Shown here one piece after another: positions 17,872 through 25,549 of a stretch of 64,000 nt of DNA (positions are counted from its first letter, which is position 1; every line of letters starts with the position of its first letter). This DNA comes from Rhodospirillaceae bacterium. GTDB lineage: Bacteria; Pseudomonadota; Alphaproteobacteria; Rhodospirillales; Rhodospirillaceae. The DNA is taken from contig CANJRD010000001.1 of NCBI GenBank assembly GCA_947476695.1, forward strand, positions 62,001 through 126,000, given 5' to 3'. A model generated the notes under the pieces. That model had not been told where the DNA came from and did no database searches. It saw only the letters and a program-made list of their open reading frames with translations. Position numbers and translations under genes: made by a program.

Positions 17872-19031
17872 ATCGCGCGCTCGAACATGCGGTAGGTCTT
17901 GTAGACCTTGCCGCCGATCTCCTCGATCGAGTGACAAGTTTGGGTGTTGGTCTCCAGCACCCAGCTCATTTCACAGACCAGCATGCCGAGCTTCAGCGAG
18001 GCTTCACGCACCGCCCCGACCGTGAGCAGCGCTAGCTGCGAACCCATCGACTTGTTCTTGTATTCCGGGGATACGCCCATGAGGATTACGCGCGTGCCGG
18101 AGAGAAACGATCGGCGCGTGAGCACGCGCCAGATCAGCTTCGCCCATCCGAACGGCAACAACTTCCCTTTCAGGTCCCAGATCATCTCGTTGAAGTCGGG
18201 CAGCGCCATGCACATGGCTGCGGGCTTGCCGTCCACGGTCGCGATCGAGACGAGTTCCGGGATCACGATCAGCTTGGTCTCTTCGGCCAGATACTTGCCT
18301 TCGGCTTCGGTCATCGGGATCGAACCCCAATTATCGACCCATCCGGCGCGCCAGATGTCGACGATGGCGGCGAAGTCTTCGTCATAACGCTTCGGATCGA
18401 GCGACCGTACGGCCAGGCGCGGATTGCGCGCGAGGCGGCGCTTCAGCCACTGCAGTTGCTTGAACGGCAGCGCGGTGTCCATCGGCGTGAGATAGGCGCG
18501 CATGTCGACGGCTTTGGCGAAGCCCGCGTCCTCGACAAGCTTTTGATAGTACGGCTGCGCGTGTCCCATCGCGACGCGCGGACGACAATTGAAGCCGTCG
18601 ATCAGTAAGCCTGCATCAGGATCGTTGATGTTGAAGCTGAACGGGCCGACGCAGCGCTTCATCCCCTTCTCGCGCAACCAGGCGAAACCCGCCTCGAACA
18701 ACGCGTTCGCGACCTCCTGGTCGTCGATGCATTCGAAGAAGCCGAAGAAGCCGGTGGCATCGTTGTAGAGTTTCAGATGGTTCTGATCGATCTGCGCCGA
18801 GATGCGGCCGACAAGCTGGCCGTCGCGCTCCGCCACCCAGAACATTACTTCGCCGTGTTGGAACCAGGGGTTCACTTTGGGATTGAAGCGCGGCCCTTCG
18901 CCAATCTGAAGCGGCCCGAGTTCCAATGAGATCGGCGCGACCCAGTACGGATCGTGGCCTTGCGTGAGATGCGGCACTCGCATGAAGTCACGCAAGCTTG
19001 CGCCTGCGCCGACGCGCTTAAGGGTCAACAC
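17868..19031 (-). CDS. bcerS: GNAT-fold N-acyltransferase, probable bacterial ceramide synthase
   Basis: A 387-residue protein of the long GNAT type. The N-terminal half has 'NPWFQHGEVMFWVAERDG' and 'LVGRISAQIDQNH' (substrate and acyl-donor region), and the C-terminal GNAT core has 'VILMGVSPEYKNKSMGSQL', the V-x-x-x-Y/G acyl-CoA pyrophosphate loop. In Caulobacter, a GNAT-like N-acyltransferase (bCerS) adds the second fatty acid to the sphingoid base, and proteins of this size and organisation lie near spt. Here spt, cerR, an ACP and a lipid kinase lie within 9 kb, which supports the same job. Starts at GTG 19031 behind a G-rich ribosome site. The same strand continues from the hydroxylase upstream (30-base gap). 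Alternative: a general GNAT of unknown substrate. Confidence 0.75.
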   Translation of the reverse strand: MLTLKRVGAGASLRDFMRVPHLTQGHDPYWVAPISLELGPLQIGEGPRFNPKVNPWFQHGEVMFWVAERDGQLVGRISAQIDQNHLKLYNDATGFFGFFECIDDQEVANALFEAGFAWLREKGMKRCVGPFSFNINDPDAGLLIDGFNCRPRVAMGHAQPYYQKLVEDAGFAKAVDMRAYLTPMDTALPFKQLQWLKRRLARNPRLAVRSLDPKRYDEDFAAIVDIWRAGWVDNWGSIPMTEAEGKYLAEETKLIVIPELVSIATVDGKPAAMCMALPDFNEMIWDLKGKLLPFGWAKLIWRVLTRRSFLSGTRVILMGVSPEYKNKSMGSQLALLTVGAVREASLKLGMLVCEMSWVLETNTQTCHSIEEIGGKVYKTYRMFERAI

Positions 19032-19060
19032 CGCCCCATCCCCCTTGGATCGTTTGAAAG

Positions 19061-19867
19061 TCAGCCGGCCTGTTGCGCGGCAGCGGCCTGACGCTTGCGG
19101 TGCACAGGGTTGGCCGTATGCGGCCAGCCCTGCGTCATCTTGGCGACGTAAGGATACTGCTTCGCCACTTCTTCGTCATAGCCGAGATTGAAAACCGTGG
19201 CCGACTTCGGCCGATCCGCAGCCCCCACATAGAACGTGCCCACGAGCCGGTCCCAGAACAGGTTCGTGATGCCGTAGTTGCCGTTCTCGTTGTGGAAATG
19301 GTGCGCCATGTGGAATTTCTTCATCTCGCGCACCCAGGCCCACTTTGGCAGGTAGCCGAGATGCTGAATGCAATGCACGTACTCGTAGACGCAAGTCTGC
19401 GCCACGCCGGTCGCCAAAGCCGCGAGCGCGCCGATCCAGCCGGCCAGCGCGAAGCCCACGGGCATGGTGGCGAGTGCGACCGTCGGCAGCGTCGTGTAGA
19501 GCGCGCCGAACAGCACCTTCAGATTATTGGGATCGCTGTGGTGATCGTAGTGGATGCGCTTCCATGTGCCGGCGGTCAGGCGCGACTTCCACATCCAGCG
19601 GCTATGTAGGATGTAGCGGTGCAGCAGATACCAGACCACCGGATAGATGAAGATGGTGGCCAGGATCGCGCCCAGCACACCGGGCACCGAGGCGCGGCCG
19701 GCGATCACTTCCGAGATCACCACGCCGCCCGCGACCAGCACGACGGCGATGTAGGCGACGATGGCGTAGTACTGGAAATAGGCAACCGTCAGCTGCCGCA
19801 GATTCATGCGGTCCAGGTGATAGTCCTTGTCGGACCAGAAGCCGATCTTGAACGGCACGTCGCTCAC
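19061..19867 (-). CDS. Sterol desaturase/fatty acid hydroxylase family membrane di-iron enzyme
   Basis: A 268-residue integral membrane protein of the FA_hydroxylase family. The histidine clusters that hold the two irons are visible: 'HRYILHSRW', 'IHYDHHSDPNN', 'HCIQHLGYLP' and 'FHMAHHFHNENGNYGITN'. Four hydrophobic helices surround them. These enzymes insert oxygen into, or desaturate, long acyl or sphingoid chains. Its place between a ceramide-synthase-like acyltransferase and an LptG-like permease suggests hydroxylation of the ceramide made by this locus. Start: GTG at 19867 with an AAGAGGT site is preferred over the ATG at 19930, whose extra 21 residues are not family-like and would overlap the permease gene. 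Reaction and position on the lipid are inference. Confidence 0.86.
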   Translation of the reverse strand: MSDVPFKIGFWSDKDYHLDRMNLRQLTVAYFQYYAIVAYIAVVLVAGGVVISEVIAGRASVPGVLGAILATIFIYPVVWYLLHRYILHSRWMWKSRLTAGTWKRIHYDHHSDPNNLKVLFGALYTTLPTVALATMPVGFALAGWIGALAALATGVAQTCVYEYVHCIQHLGYLPKWAWVREMKKFHMAHHFHNENGNYGITNLFWDRLVGTFYVGAADRPKSATVFNLGYDEEVAKQYPYVAKMTQGWPHTANPVHRKRQAAAAQQAG

Positions 19868-19904
19868 AGGAACCTCTTTGGATTGGCGCCTGATATAAGC
19901 CGCA

Positions 19905-21026
19905 TCACGTGCGCGCACCAGTATGTTCAAACCTGAATACGATCCATATCCCCACCACGGCGAAGAACACCAATGGAAGCCAGGCCGACAGGACCGGCGG
20001 CAATGAGCCGAACTGGCCCATGGCCAGCATGATGTTGTCGATCACCACGAATCCGAAACCCAGGGTAACGCCATGGATGACGGTCAGAACCGCAGCGCCC
20101 TGACGGTGATGGGCGAAGGCCGCGATGGCGCCCAGCAGCGGCATCACCGCGAGCATGATGGGACCCGCGATCTTCTGTTGCAGCCAGGTGTTGTAGAAAT
20201 AAGACGGCCGGGTGCCGACCGATTCCGGGCCGGTGTATTCGCGCAAGGCCTCAATCGACAGGGCGGTGGGATGATTGGCCGAGATCACGAAACTTTCCGG
20301 CCGCATGTCGGTGCGCCAGGTCGGCGTGATGTCGCTCAAGGCCTCCGCCTCGGCGGCCGTCGAACGCTCGCCAGAGGCACTGCCGCCGTCGGCGTCGCCG
20401 GCGACGCGCTTCACCTCGAAGGTCGACCAGCGCCCATCTTCCCAGATCGCCAGACGCATCGTGATAATGTCGCTGATGCCACCCGTGGGCCCGCGGCGGA
20501 AAATGCTGACGTCATTCAACACCGCGCCTTCGCGCATGACGTGACCGACGCGGATGACGGTCTGGCCTTCCATCAGCCATGTCGGCTCTTCGTTGAGCAC
20601 CTGGCCGTCCGGGCGATAGTCGGCGGCTTTCCACTGCGCCAGCGTGGCGTTGGTGCGCGTGACCACGAAGTTCGAGAACAGGAACAGCATCACCGACAGC
20701 GCGACGCCCACGATGACCAGGCCGCCGATCAGACTGAACACGGAACGGCCGGCGGCGCGCATGGCCAGGATTTCGCTGTTCTTGGCCATGCCGATCAGCG
20801 TCGTCAGGGCGCCGAGCAGGCCGGCGAGCGGGGCCACGGTCTCGACCAGCGCCGGCAGGCGCAGCGCGACATAGCGCAGCAATGACATCATTGGCGGCCC
20901 GCCGCCCTTGAGGACATCGGTCGCCTGCGCGAGGAGGTCCAAAGCCTGAAGGAAGAAGACCAGGCCCACCACCAAAAGCAGGAAGCGCATCACATAGGAG
21001 CGCATCAGGTAGGTCGAGAGAATCAT
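19905..21026 (-). CDS. LptF/LptG-family permease, LptG-like, in sphingolipid locus
   Basis: A 373-residue inner-membrane permease with three N-terminal helices, a jellyroll-like periplasmic domain (residues about 110-280) and three C-terminal helices. The N-terminal part 'LRLPALVETVAPLAGLLGAL' and 'MAKNSEILAMRAAGRSVFSL' is typical of LptG; 'GPIMLAVMPLLGAIAAFAHH' begins the C-terminal bundle. LptF and LptG with the ATPase LptB extract LPS for transport. Here the gene is single, with no lptF beside it, and lies in the ceramide locus, although lptA, lptB, lptC and kdsD are 22 kb away. It may be the cell's normal LptG or a paralogue devoted to an anionic sphingolipid. Start at 21026 ('MILSTYLMRSYV'); an ATG at 21059 is also in frame. 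Confidence 0.85.
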   Translation of the reverse strand: MILSTYLMRSYVMRFLLLVVGLVFFLQALDLLAQATDVLKGGGPPMMSLLRYVALRLPALVETVAPLAGLLGALTTLIGMAKNSEILAMRAAGRSVFSLIGGLVIVGVALSVMLFLFSNFVVTRTNATLAQWKAADYRPDGQVLNEEPTWLMEGQTVIRVGHVMREGAVLNDVSIFRRGPTGGISDIITMRLAIWEDGRWSTFEVKRVAGDADGGSASGERSTAAEAEALSDITPTWRTDMRPESFVISANHPTALSIEALREYTGPESVGTRPSYFYNTWLQQKIAGPIMLAVMPLLGAIAAFAHHRQGAAVLTVIHGVTLGFGFVVIDNIMLAMGQFGSLPPVLSAWLPLVFFAVVGIWIVFRFEHTGART

Positions 21027-21148
21027 CGAAAGTCCGGTACGGGCAACTGAGGAGCGCATTGTCCGGTGTTTGCAGGCGGTTGGCTAGGTCTGCGATAGTA
21101 TGGCTGTACCGGCAAAAAGGCCGGATTTGTGACAATTCGGGTTCTTGA

Positions 21149-22102
21149 ATGTCCGCCCCGGCCCCTCTTGCGGTTATTACCAACCGCGGCAGCACCTGGA
21201 ACGCGCGCCAGGGCGCCTGGATTGAGCCGTGGCTGGACGGCCAGCCGGACATTCACCATTTCCCGATCACCGGCGCGGACGACCTGCCGGCGGTGGTCGC
21301 GCGCTGCACCGAACTGGGCGTGGAGACCGTCACCGTCAATGGCGGTGACGGCACATCCAGTCTGGTGTTCAGCGCCTTCCTGACGACCGGTACCGCACCC
21401 CCGCCAGCGATGGCGCTGTTGCCCGCCGGTAAGACCAACATGACAGCGACGCGCTGGGGCATGGGCGCCAGCAAGGAAGAGGGTCTTGCCCGCCTTTTCG
21501 ATCTGCGGCGACGCGGCCTGCTCGCGCGCAGCACCGAAACGCGCACCCTGCTCGGCGTGGACAACGGCGAAGGCGCGACGCGATATGGCGCGTTCTTCGG
21601 CGCGGCCGATGTGGTGGAGGGCATCCTGTTCTGCCGCCGCCACCTTTACCCCCTGCCCGTGCCGCATGGCGTGAGCCACGCCGCCGCGCTGGCCGTGCTG
21701 ACGTGGCGCTGCCTTGTGCAATCGGTGCACGGCAGCGAGGTGACGGTACGCGACCGCGAGGCGCTGATGGAATCCGGGCGCTTCTTCATGATCGCCGCGA
21801 CGGCGCTTGATGAAATGCTGCTGGGCATCCGCCCGATCCCCGAAGACGGACCCGAGCTGACGTCGAGTTTCCACTACATGAGCCTGCGGTCGGGAACGGG
21901 CGCCGCCTTGCGCGCGATGCCGCGCTTCCTGAGCCGCCGCATCGCGCCGGGGCGCGGCATCACCGTGCGTCGCGCGCAGAAGCTGAGCCTCGATCTCGTC
22001 GGCCCTTATACGCTCGACGGCGAGATGCACATGGCCGACGGCAGGCATCCGGTCGTGCTGGATGCCACCAAAACGCTGCGTTTTGTGAGAGGCGTGCTGT
22101 GA
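21149..22102 (+). CDS. Diacylglycerol/ceramide kinase-like lipid kinase
   Basis: A 317-residue cytoplasmic or membrane-attached kinase of the DAGK catalytic family. It has the nucleotide loop 'VTVNGGDGTSSLVF' (residues about 61-74) and a second family motif 'ALLPAGKTNMTATRWG' where most members read 'P-x-G-T-x-N'. The conserved C-terminal acidic/glycine stretch 'PYTLDGEMHM' matches the usual 'DGE' motif. In Caulobacter, a kinase of this family in the ceramide region (CpgB) phosphorylates ceramide as the first step to ceramide phosphoglycerate, and the present context predicts the same. It overlaps the next gene by four bases (GTGA), so the two are coupled. Alternative substrates are diacylglycerol or a sphingoid base. 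Confidence 0.82.
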   Translation: MSAPAPLAVITNRGSTWNARQGAWIEPWLDGQPDIHHFPITGADDLPAVVARCTELGVETVTVNGGDGTSSLVFSAFLTTGTAPPPAMALLPAGKTNMTATRWGMGASKEEGLARLFDLRRRGLLARSTETRTLLGVDNGEGATRYGAFFGAADVVEGILFCRRHLYPLPVPHGVSHAAALAVLTWRCLVQSVHGSEVTVRDREALMESGRFFMIAATALDEMLLGIRPIPEDGPELTSSFHYMSLRSGTGAALRAMPRFLSRRIAPGRGITVRRAQKLSLDLVGPYTLDGEMHMADGRHPVVLDATKTLRFVRGVL

Positions 22103-22968
22103 ACGGTGCACTCGCGCGCCTGATCGCAGAGGAATTGGAGACGCCAGCCGCGCCGGTTGTCGTGACATGCGCTGCGCATTTCGCGGCGCATTTCGGGCCG
22201 TCGACAGCCGCGGTGTTGTTTTACGGCGCCGGCTTGCGGGCGCCCGAACCCGAGACGGTGCTCGACTTCTATGTCGTCACCGACGATCTGCGCATGCTGC
22301 CAGCGGTATCGCGCCTCGCCGCCCGCATCCTGCCGCCGAACGTCTATGCCTTCGTAGTGCCGCTGGAAGGGCGGATGCAGTTGTGCAAGGTCGCTGTGTT
22401 GACCATGCGCGACTTCACGCGCGGCATGCGCGCTTTTGCGTCCCCCCTGTGGGCGCGTTTTGCACAACCGGTCTCACTGCCCTACCGGCGCGACAAGGCC
22501 TCGACAGCGCAGGTCATCGACGCCCTGACTATCGCAATCGACACCACCGCCAACGCGACACTGCCGCTGATGCCTGCAAGCTTTTCCTCCGATGACCTGT
22601 GGCGGCGCGCGTTCGCGGAAACCTACGCCGCGGAACTGCGACCGGAATCACAAGCACGCGCCAATGCCCTGGTCACGGCGCGGTATGACGCGATCACCGC
22701 GGCGGTACTGGACATGCCGCGTCGGCGGCAGCATCCCCTCCGCGCACGCCTGGGATGGGTCGTGCGGCGGTGGTGGGGCAAGCTTTTGAATGCGCTGCGC
22801 CTGATGAAGGCCGCTTTCACGTACGCCGATGGGCTCGACTACGCGGTCGCCAAGATCGCGCGTCATTCCGGCGTGTGCGTGGCTGTGACGGACGCAGACC
22901 GGCGGCGGCCGCTGCTCGGCGGAATCCGGATTTTCCTGGAAGCCCGCCGCCGTGGCGGCGTGCGCTAA
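22099..22968 (+). CDS. Tam41/Mdm37-like nucleotidyltransferase family protein, sphingolipid head-group gene
   Basis: A 289-residue protein with a nucleotidyltransferase-like start: 'AAVLFYGAGLRAPEPETVLD' followed by 'FYVVTDDLRML', resembling the 'YGSG ... D-x-I' metal/nucleotide site of Tam41-type phosphatidate cytidylyltransferases. A basic and hydrophobic C-terminal third ('RWWGKLLNALRLMKAAFTY') may sit on the membrane. It begins on a GTG inside the stop of the lipid kinase, so it acts in the same step or complex. In Caulobacter, a gene next to the ceramide kinase (cpgA) is needed to build the second head-group phosphate; I infer an equivalent role, with CDP-activation of ceramide phosphate as one possible chemistry. 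It ends exactly where the convergent spt gene ends. Family call is by eye and moderate. Confidence 0.65.
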   Translation: MNGALARLIAEELETPAAPVVVTCAAHFAAHFGPSTAAVLFYGAGLRAPEPETVLDFYVVTDDLRMLPAVSRLAARILPPNVYAFVVPLEGRMQLCKVAVLTMRDFTRGMRAFASPLWARFAQPVSLPYRRDKASTAQVIDALTIAIDTTANATLPLMPASFSSDDLWRRAFAETYAAELRPESQARANALVTARYDAITAAVLDMPRRRQHPLRARLGWVVRRWWGKLLNALRLMKAAFTYADGLDYAVAKIARHSGVCVAVTDADRRRPLLGGIRIFLEARRRGGVR

Positions 22969-24195
22969 CTAGCGCGCGGCAACGCGCTTGCGCGGGGCGT
23001 CGATCAGGCCCAGCGAGGTCGCGACATCCCGGAAGATGCCGATGACTTCGTCGATCTGCTCTTCCGTGTGCGCGGCGCAGAGGCTGGCGCGCAGCAGCGA
23101 GTAGCCGTACGGCGTCGCCGGCGGCAGCGCGAGATTGACGTACACGCCCGCGTCCAGAAGGCCGCGCCAGAACGCGACGGCCACCTGCGGATCCGGCGCC
23201 ACGACGGCGACGACCGGGCTGGCGTTCGAGGCAATCTTCAGGCCGAGTTCGGACAGGCCCGCGTGCAGCTGCTGCGCATTGCGCTGCAGACGCGCGCGCA
23301 GAGCGCCGCCCTTCTTCACCAGGCCGAGGTTCACGTTCGCAGCGGCGATGACCGCCGGCGGCAGCGAGGCCGTGAACACATAAGCGCGGCAGACGAGACG
23401 CAGAATCTCGAACTGCGGATGATTGGAGACGCAGAAGCCGCCGACCGTGCCGACCGACTTCGAGAACGTGCCGACGATGAAATCGACGTCGTCCTCAACG
23501 CCTTCCTGTTCCGGCAGACCGCGGCCGAACTTGCCCAGCACGCCGAGCGAATGCGCTTCGTCGCTGAGCAGGTAGACGTTCTCGTACTTCTTTTTGACGG
23601 CGACGAAGTCCTTGATCGGCGCGATGTCGCCCAGCATCGAGTAGATGCCTTCGATCACGATCAGCTTGTTGCCCGGCTTGTCGGCCAGACGCGCCAAACG
23701 CTTATCGAGATCGGCGGCGTCATTGTGCTTGAAACGGATGATCTGCGCCGAGGAGGCGCGCACGCCGTCATAGATGCTGGCGTGGCAATCGGCATCCATC
23801 AGGATGAAATCGTCCGGTCCCATCAAGGTCGAGAGCACGCCGAGGTTCGCCAGGAACCCGGTGGAGAACACCATCGCGTGCTTGGTACCGTAGAAATCGC
23901 GCAAGGTCGCTTCGAGTTCGGCGTGGCCGGCGTAGGTGCCGTTGGCGACGCGGCTGCCCGTGGTGCCCGTACCGCCGGCGTCCAGCGCTTCGTGTGCCGC
24001 GGCGAGTGCTTCCGGCGCGAAGGTGAGGCCGAGATAGTTGTTCGTGCCGACGAGGATGGTACGGCGATTGCCGATCACGGCTTCGGTCTGCGACAGCACT
24101 TCCGTCATCTGGACGGAGAACGGATCGCGCCCTTCGGCGAACAGCTGGTCGCGCTGCGCCATCAACGGAGCAAATCGTGCAAACAAATCAGCCAT
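22969..24195 (-). CDS. spt: Serine palmitoyltransferase
   Basis: A 408-residue soluble alpha-oxoamine synthase. It condenses L-serine with an acyl thioester (acyl-CoA or acyl-ACP) to 3-oxosphinganine, the first step of sphingolipid synthesis. Motifs: 'LVGTNNYLGLTF', 'GTGTTGSRVANGTYAGHAEL', 'DADCHASIYDG' (His stacking on PLP), 'LSDEAHSLGVLGKFGRGL' and Lys246, which binds PLP, in 'GTFSKSVGTVGGF'. The family also holds KBL, BioF and HemA; the adjacent ACP, fatty acyl-AMP ligase and CerR-like reductase identify it as Spt. The last gene of a leftward operon, 28 bases after the ACP. The neighbouring ACP makes an acyl-ACP donor likely. Confidence 0.93.
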   Translation of the reverse strand: MADLFARFAPLMAQRDQLFAEGRDPFSVQMTEVLSQTEAVIGNRRTILVGTNNYLGLTFAPEALAAAHEALDAGGTGTTGSRVANGTYAGHAELEATLRDFYGTKHAMVFSTGFLANLGVLSTLMGPDDFILMDADCHASIYDGVRASSAQIIRFKHNDAADLDKRLARLADKPGNKLIVIEGIYSMLGDIAPIKDFVAVKKKYENVYLLSDEAHSLGVLGKFGRGLPEQEGVEDDVDFIVGTFSKSVGTVGGFCVSNHPQFEILRLVCRAYVFTASLPPAVIAAANVNLGLVKKGGALRARLQRNAQQLHAGLSELGLKIASNASPVVAVVAPDPQVAVAFWRGLLDAGVYVNLALPPATPYGYSLLRASLCAAHTEEQIDEVIGIFRDVATSLGLIDAPRKRVAAR

Positions 24196-24223
24196 CGGCT
24201 AACCCCTAAATACGGGCAGCGAA

Positions 24224-24496
24224 TTACCGCCCATCTTCCGCAAGCAACTTTTCGAGCGCGCGCCCGAAGTCGTCGATGGTGGCGATGTCCGGCAGGATGT
24301 TGAGCGGCATCGAGATATCGAACCGGTCTTCAACTGCTGCGACGAACTCCATCACCACCAAAGAATCGAAATTCAAATCTTCGGCAAACCGCGTGGTCGG
24401 CGTCAAAGCGACGCCGGTTTTGTTGAACTGCCCAATCAAGTCGGAGAGTACGGCGAACGTTTCCGGCGACGGTTCGCCGGCAGACCCCGCTGACAT
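24224..24496 (-). CDS. Dedicated acyl carrier protein for sphingolipid synthesis
   Basis: A 90-residue ACP. The phosphopantetheine serine is in 'NFDSLVVMEFVAAVEDRF' (D-S-L motif near residue 46), with the usual acidic helix II and a third helix 'DIATIDDFGRALEKLL'. It differs from a housekeeping AcpP by a longer, less acidic N-terminus. Position between cerR and spt indicates that it carries the acyl chain loaded by the fatty acyl-AMP ligase and hands it to Spt. Start is either the ATG at 24496 ('MSAGSAG') or the one at 24511; neither has a strong ribosome site. Confidence 0.9.
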   Translation of the reverse strand: MSAGSAGEPSPETFAVLSDLIGQFNKTGVALTPTTRFAEDLNFDSLVVMEFVAAVEDRFDISMPLNILPDIATIDDFGRALEKLLAEDGR

Positions 24497-24600
24497 TTGC
24501 GCGTATCCCATTCATGCAGTTGACAGGTCGCCGAAACGGCGGGCGGCAAGCCCCTGCAATTTCTGACGAATTGATCGCTTACCGCAGTGCAAACCTCAAA

Positions 24601-25545
24601 TCAACTCCGCGGTAACAATCTTAACAAGCCGCGTGAAGCGGCCCATTCCGCCGTATTTTCGAAGCCGAGGGCCAGGCTCCAACGGGGTTTATAGGCCTGG
24701 GGGGCCGGGGTCGCGGCCACCCAATCCGGGTGCAGCACCTCCCCGACCTTGTCCCAGGACAGCACCTTCGGCCGCCGGGTGATGCGGGCGGCGAGGGTCG
24801 CCAGGGCGCCGGTGGCATAGAGGCAAAGCGCCGGGATCGGGACGATCCGCACCGGCCGGCGCAGCGCTTGACTGGCCGCGGCGGCAACGTCCGCCCAGTC
24901 GTAGCCGCCCGATTTGCCGTCGTCGAACTCAAGGGCGGTCGGCAGGGGCTGCGCCTTGAGGGCCGCGATCACCGCGCCCGCCGCATCGTCGACATGCACC
25001 AGCGAAAGCCTGGCCGCGCGGTCGGGCGGCACGGCGATGAAACCCCGGGCGGCCATTTGCAGGACCTGCAGCGCCTCACGGTCGCCGGGACCGTAGACCG
25101 CGGGCGGACGCAAGACCGACACCGGCAGGCGGTCGGCGCGCTTCAGGATCTCGGCTTCGCCAGCCGCTTTACTCGCGGCGTACATCGACAGATGCGGCGC
25201 GCGCGCGGCGAACGACGACAGATGCACAAAGTGCGGCGGGGTTGTGCGCGCGGCGGCAATGTCCGCAAGCGTGATTGCCCCGGTCACGTTCACCGCGTCG
25301 AAGTCCGCGCGGGACAAAGCCTTCACCGCGCCCGCGCCGTGAACGACCGCATCGGCGCCGTCGACCAGCTTGGCCAGGGCGTCGCGATCGGCCAGGTCGC
25401 CTTTTACCCAGGTAACGTCGCGCGGCGCCTCGGCGGGCGGCGTTCCGCGCGCCAGCGCGCGCACTTCGTAGCCCGCTTCGCGCAACGCCACGATGAGCCG
25501 TCGGCCGATGAAACCGGAGGCGCCGGTGACAGCGACCGTTGGCAT
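24601..25545 (-). CDS. cerR: NAD(P)-dependent reductase of the extended SDR family, CerR-like
   Basis: A 314-residue extended short-chain dehydrogenase/epimerase. The cofactor loop is 'VTGASGFIGRRL' at residue 6, 'VHGAGAVKALSRADFDAVNV' follows, and the catalytic pair is in 'YAASKAAGEAEIL'. In Caulobacter, CerR reduces the 3-oxo group of the sphingoid base or ceramide; this gene has the same place, between acp and the acyl-AMP ligase. It begins four bases after the ligase ends, so the two are probably translated together. The family has many substrates, so the specific reaction rests on context. Confidence 0.83.
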   Translation of the reverse strand: MPTVAVTGASGFIGRRLIVALREAGYEVRALARGTPPAEAPRDVTWVKGDLADRDALAKLVDGADAVVHGAGAVKALSRADFDAVNVTGAITLADIAAARTTPPHFVHLSSFAARAPHLSMYAASKAAGEAEILKRADRLPVSVLRPPAVYGPGDREALQVLQMAARGFIAVPPDRAARLSLVHVDDAAGAVIAALKAQPLPTALEFDDGKSGGYDWADVAAAASQALRRPVRIVPIPALCLYATGALATLAARITRRPKVLSWDKVGEVLHPDWVAATPAPQAYKPRWSLALGFENTAEWAASRGLLRLLPRS

Positions 25546-25549
25546 GTCT

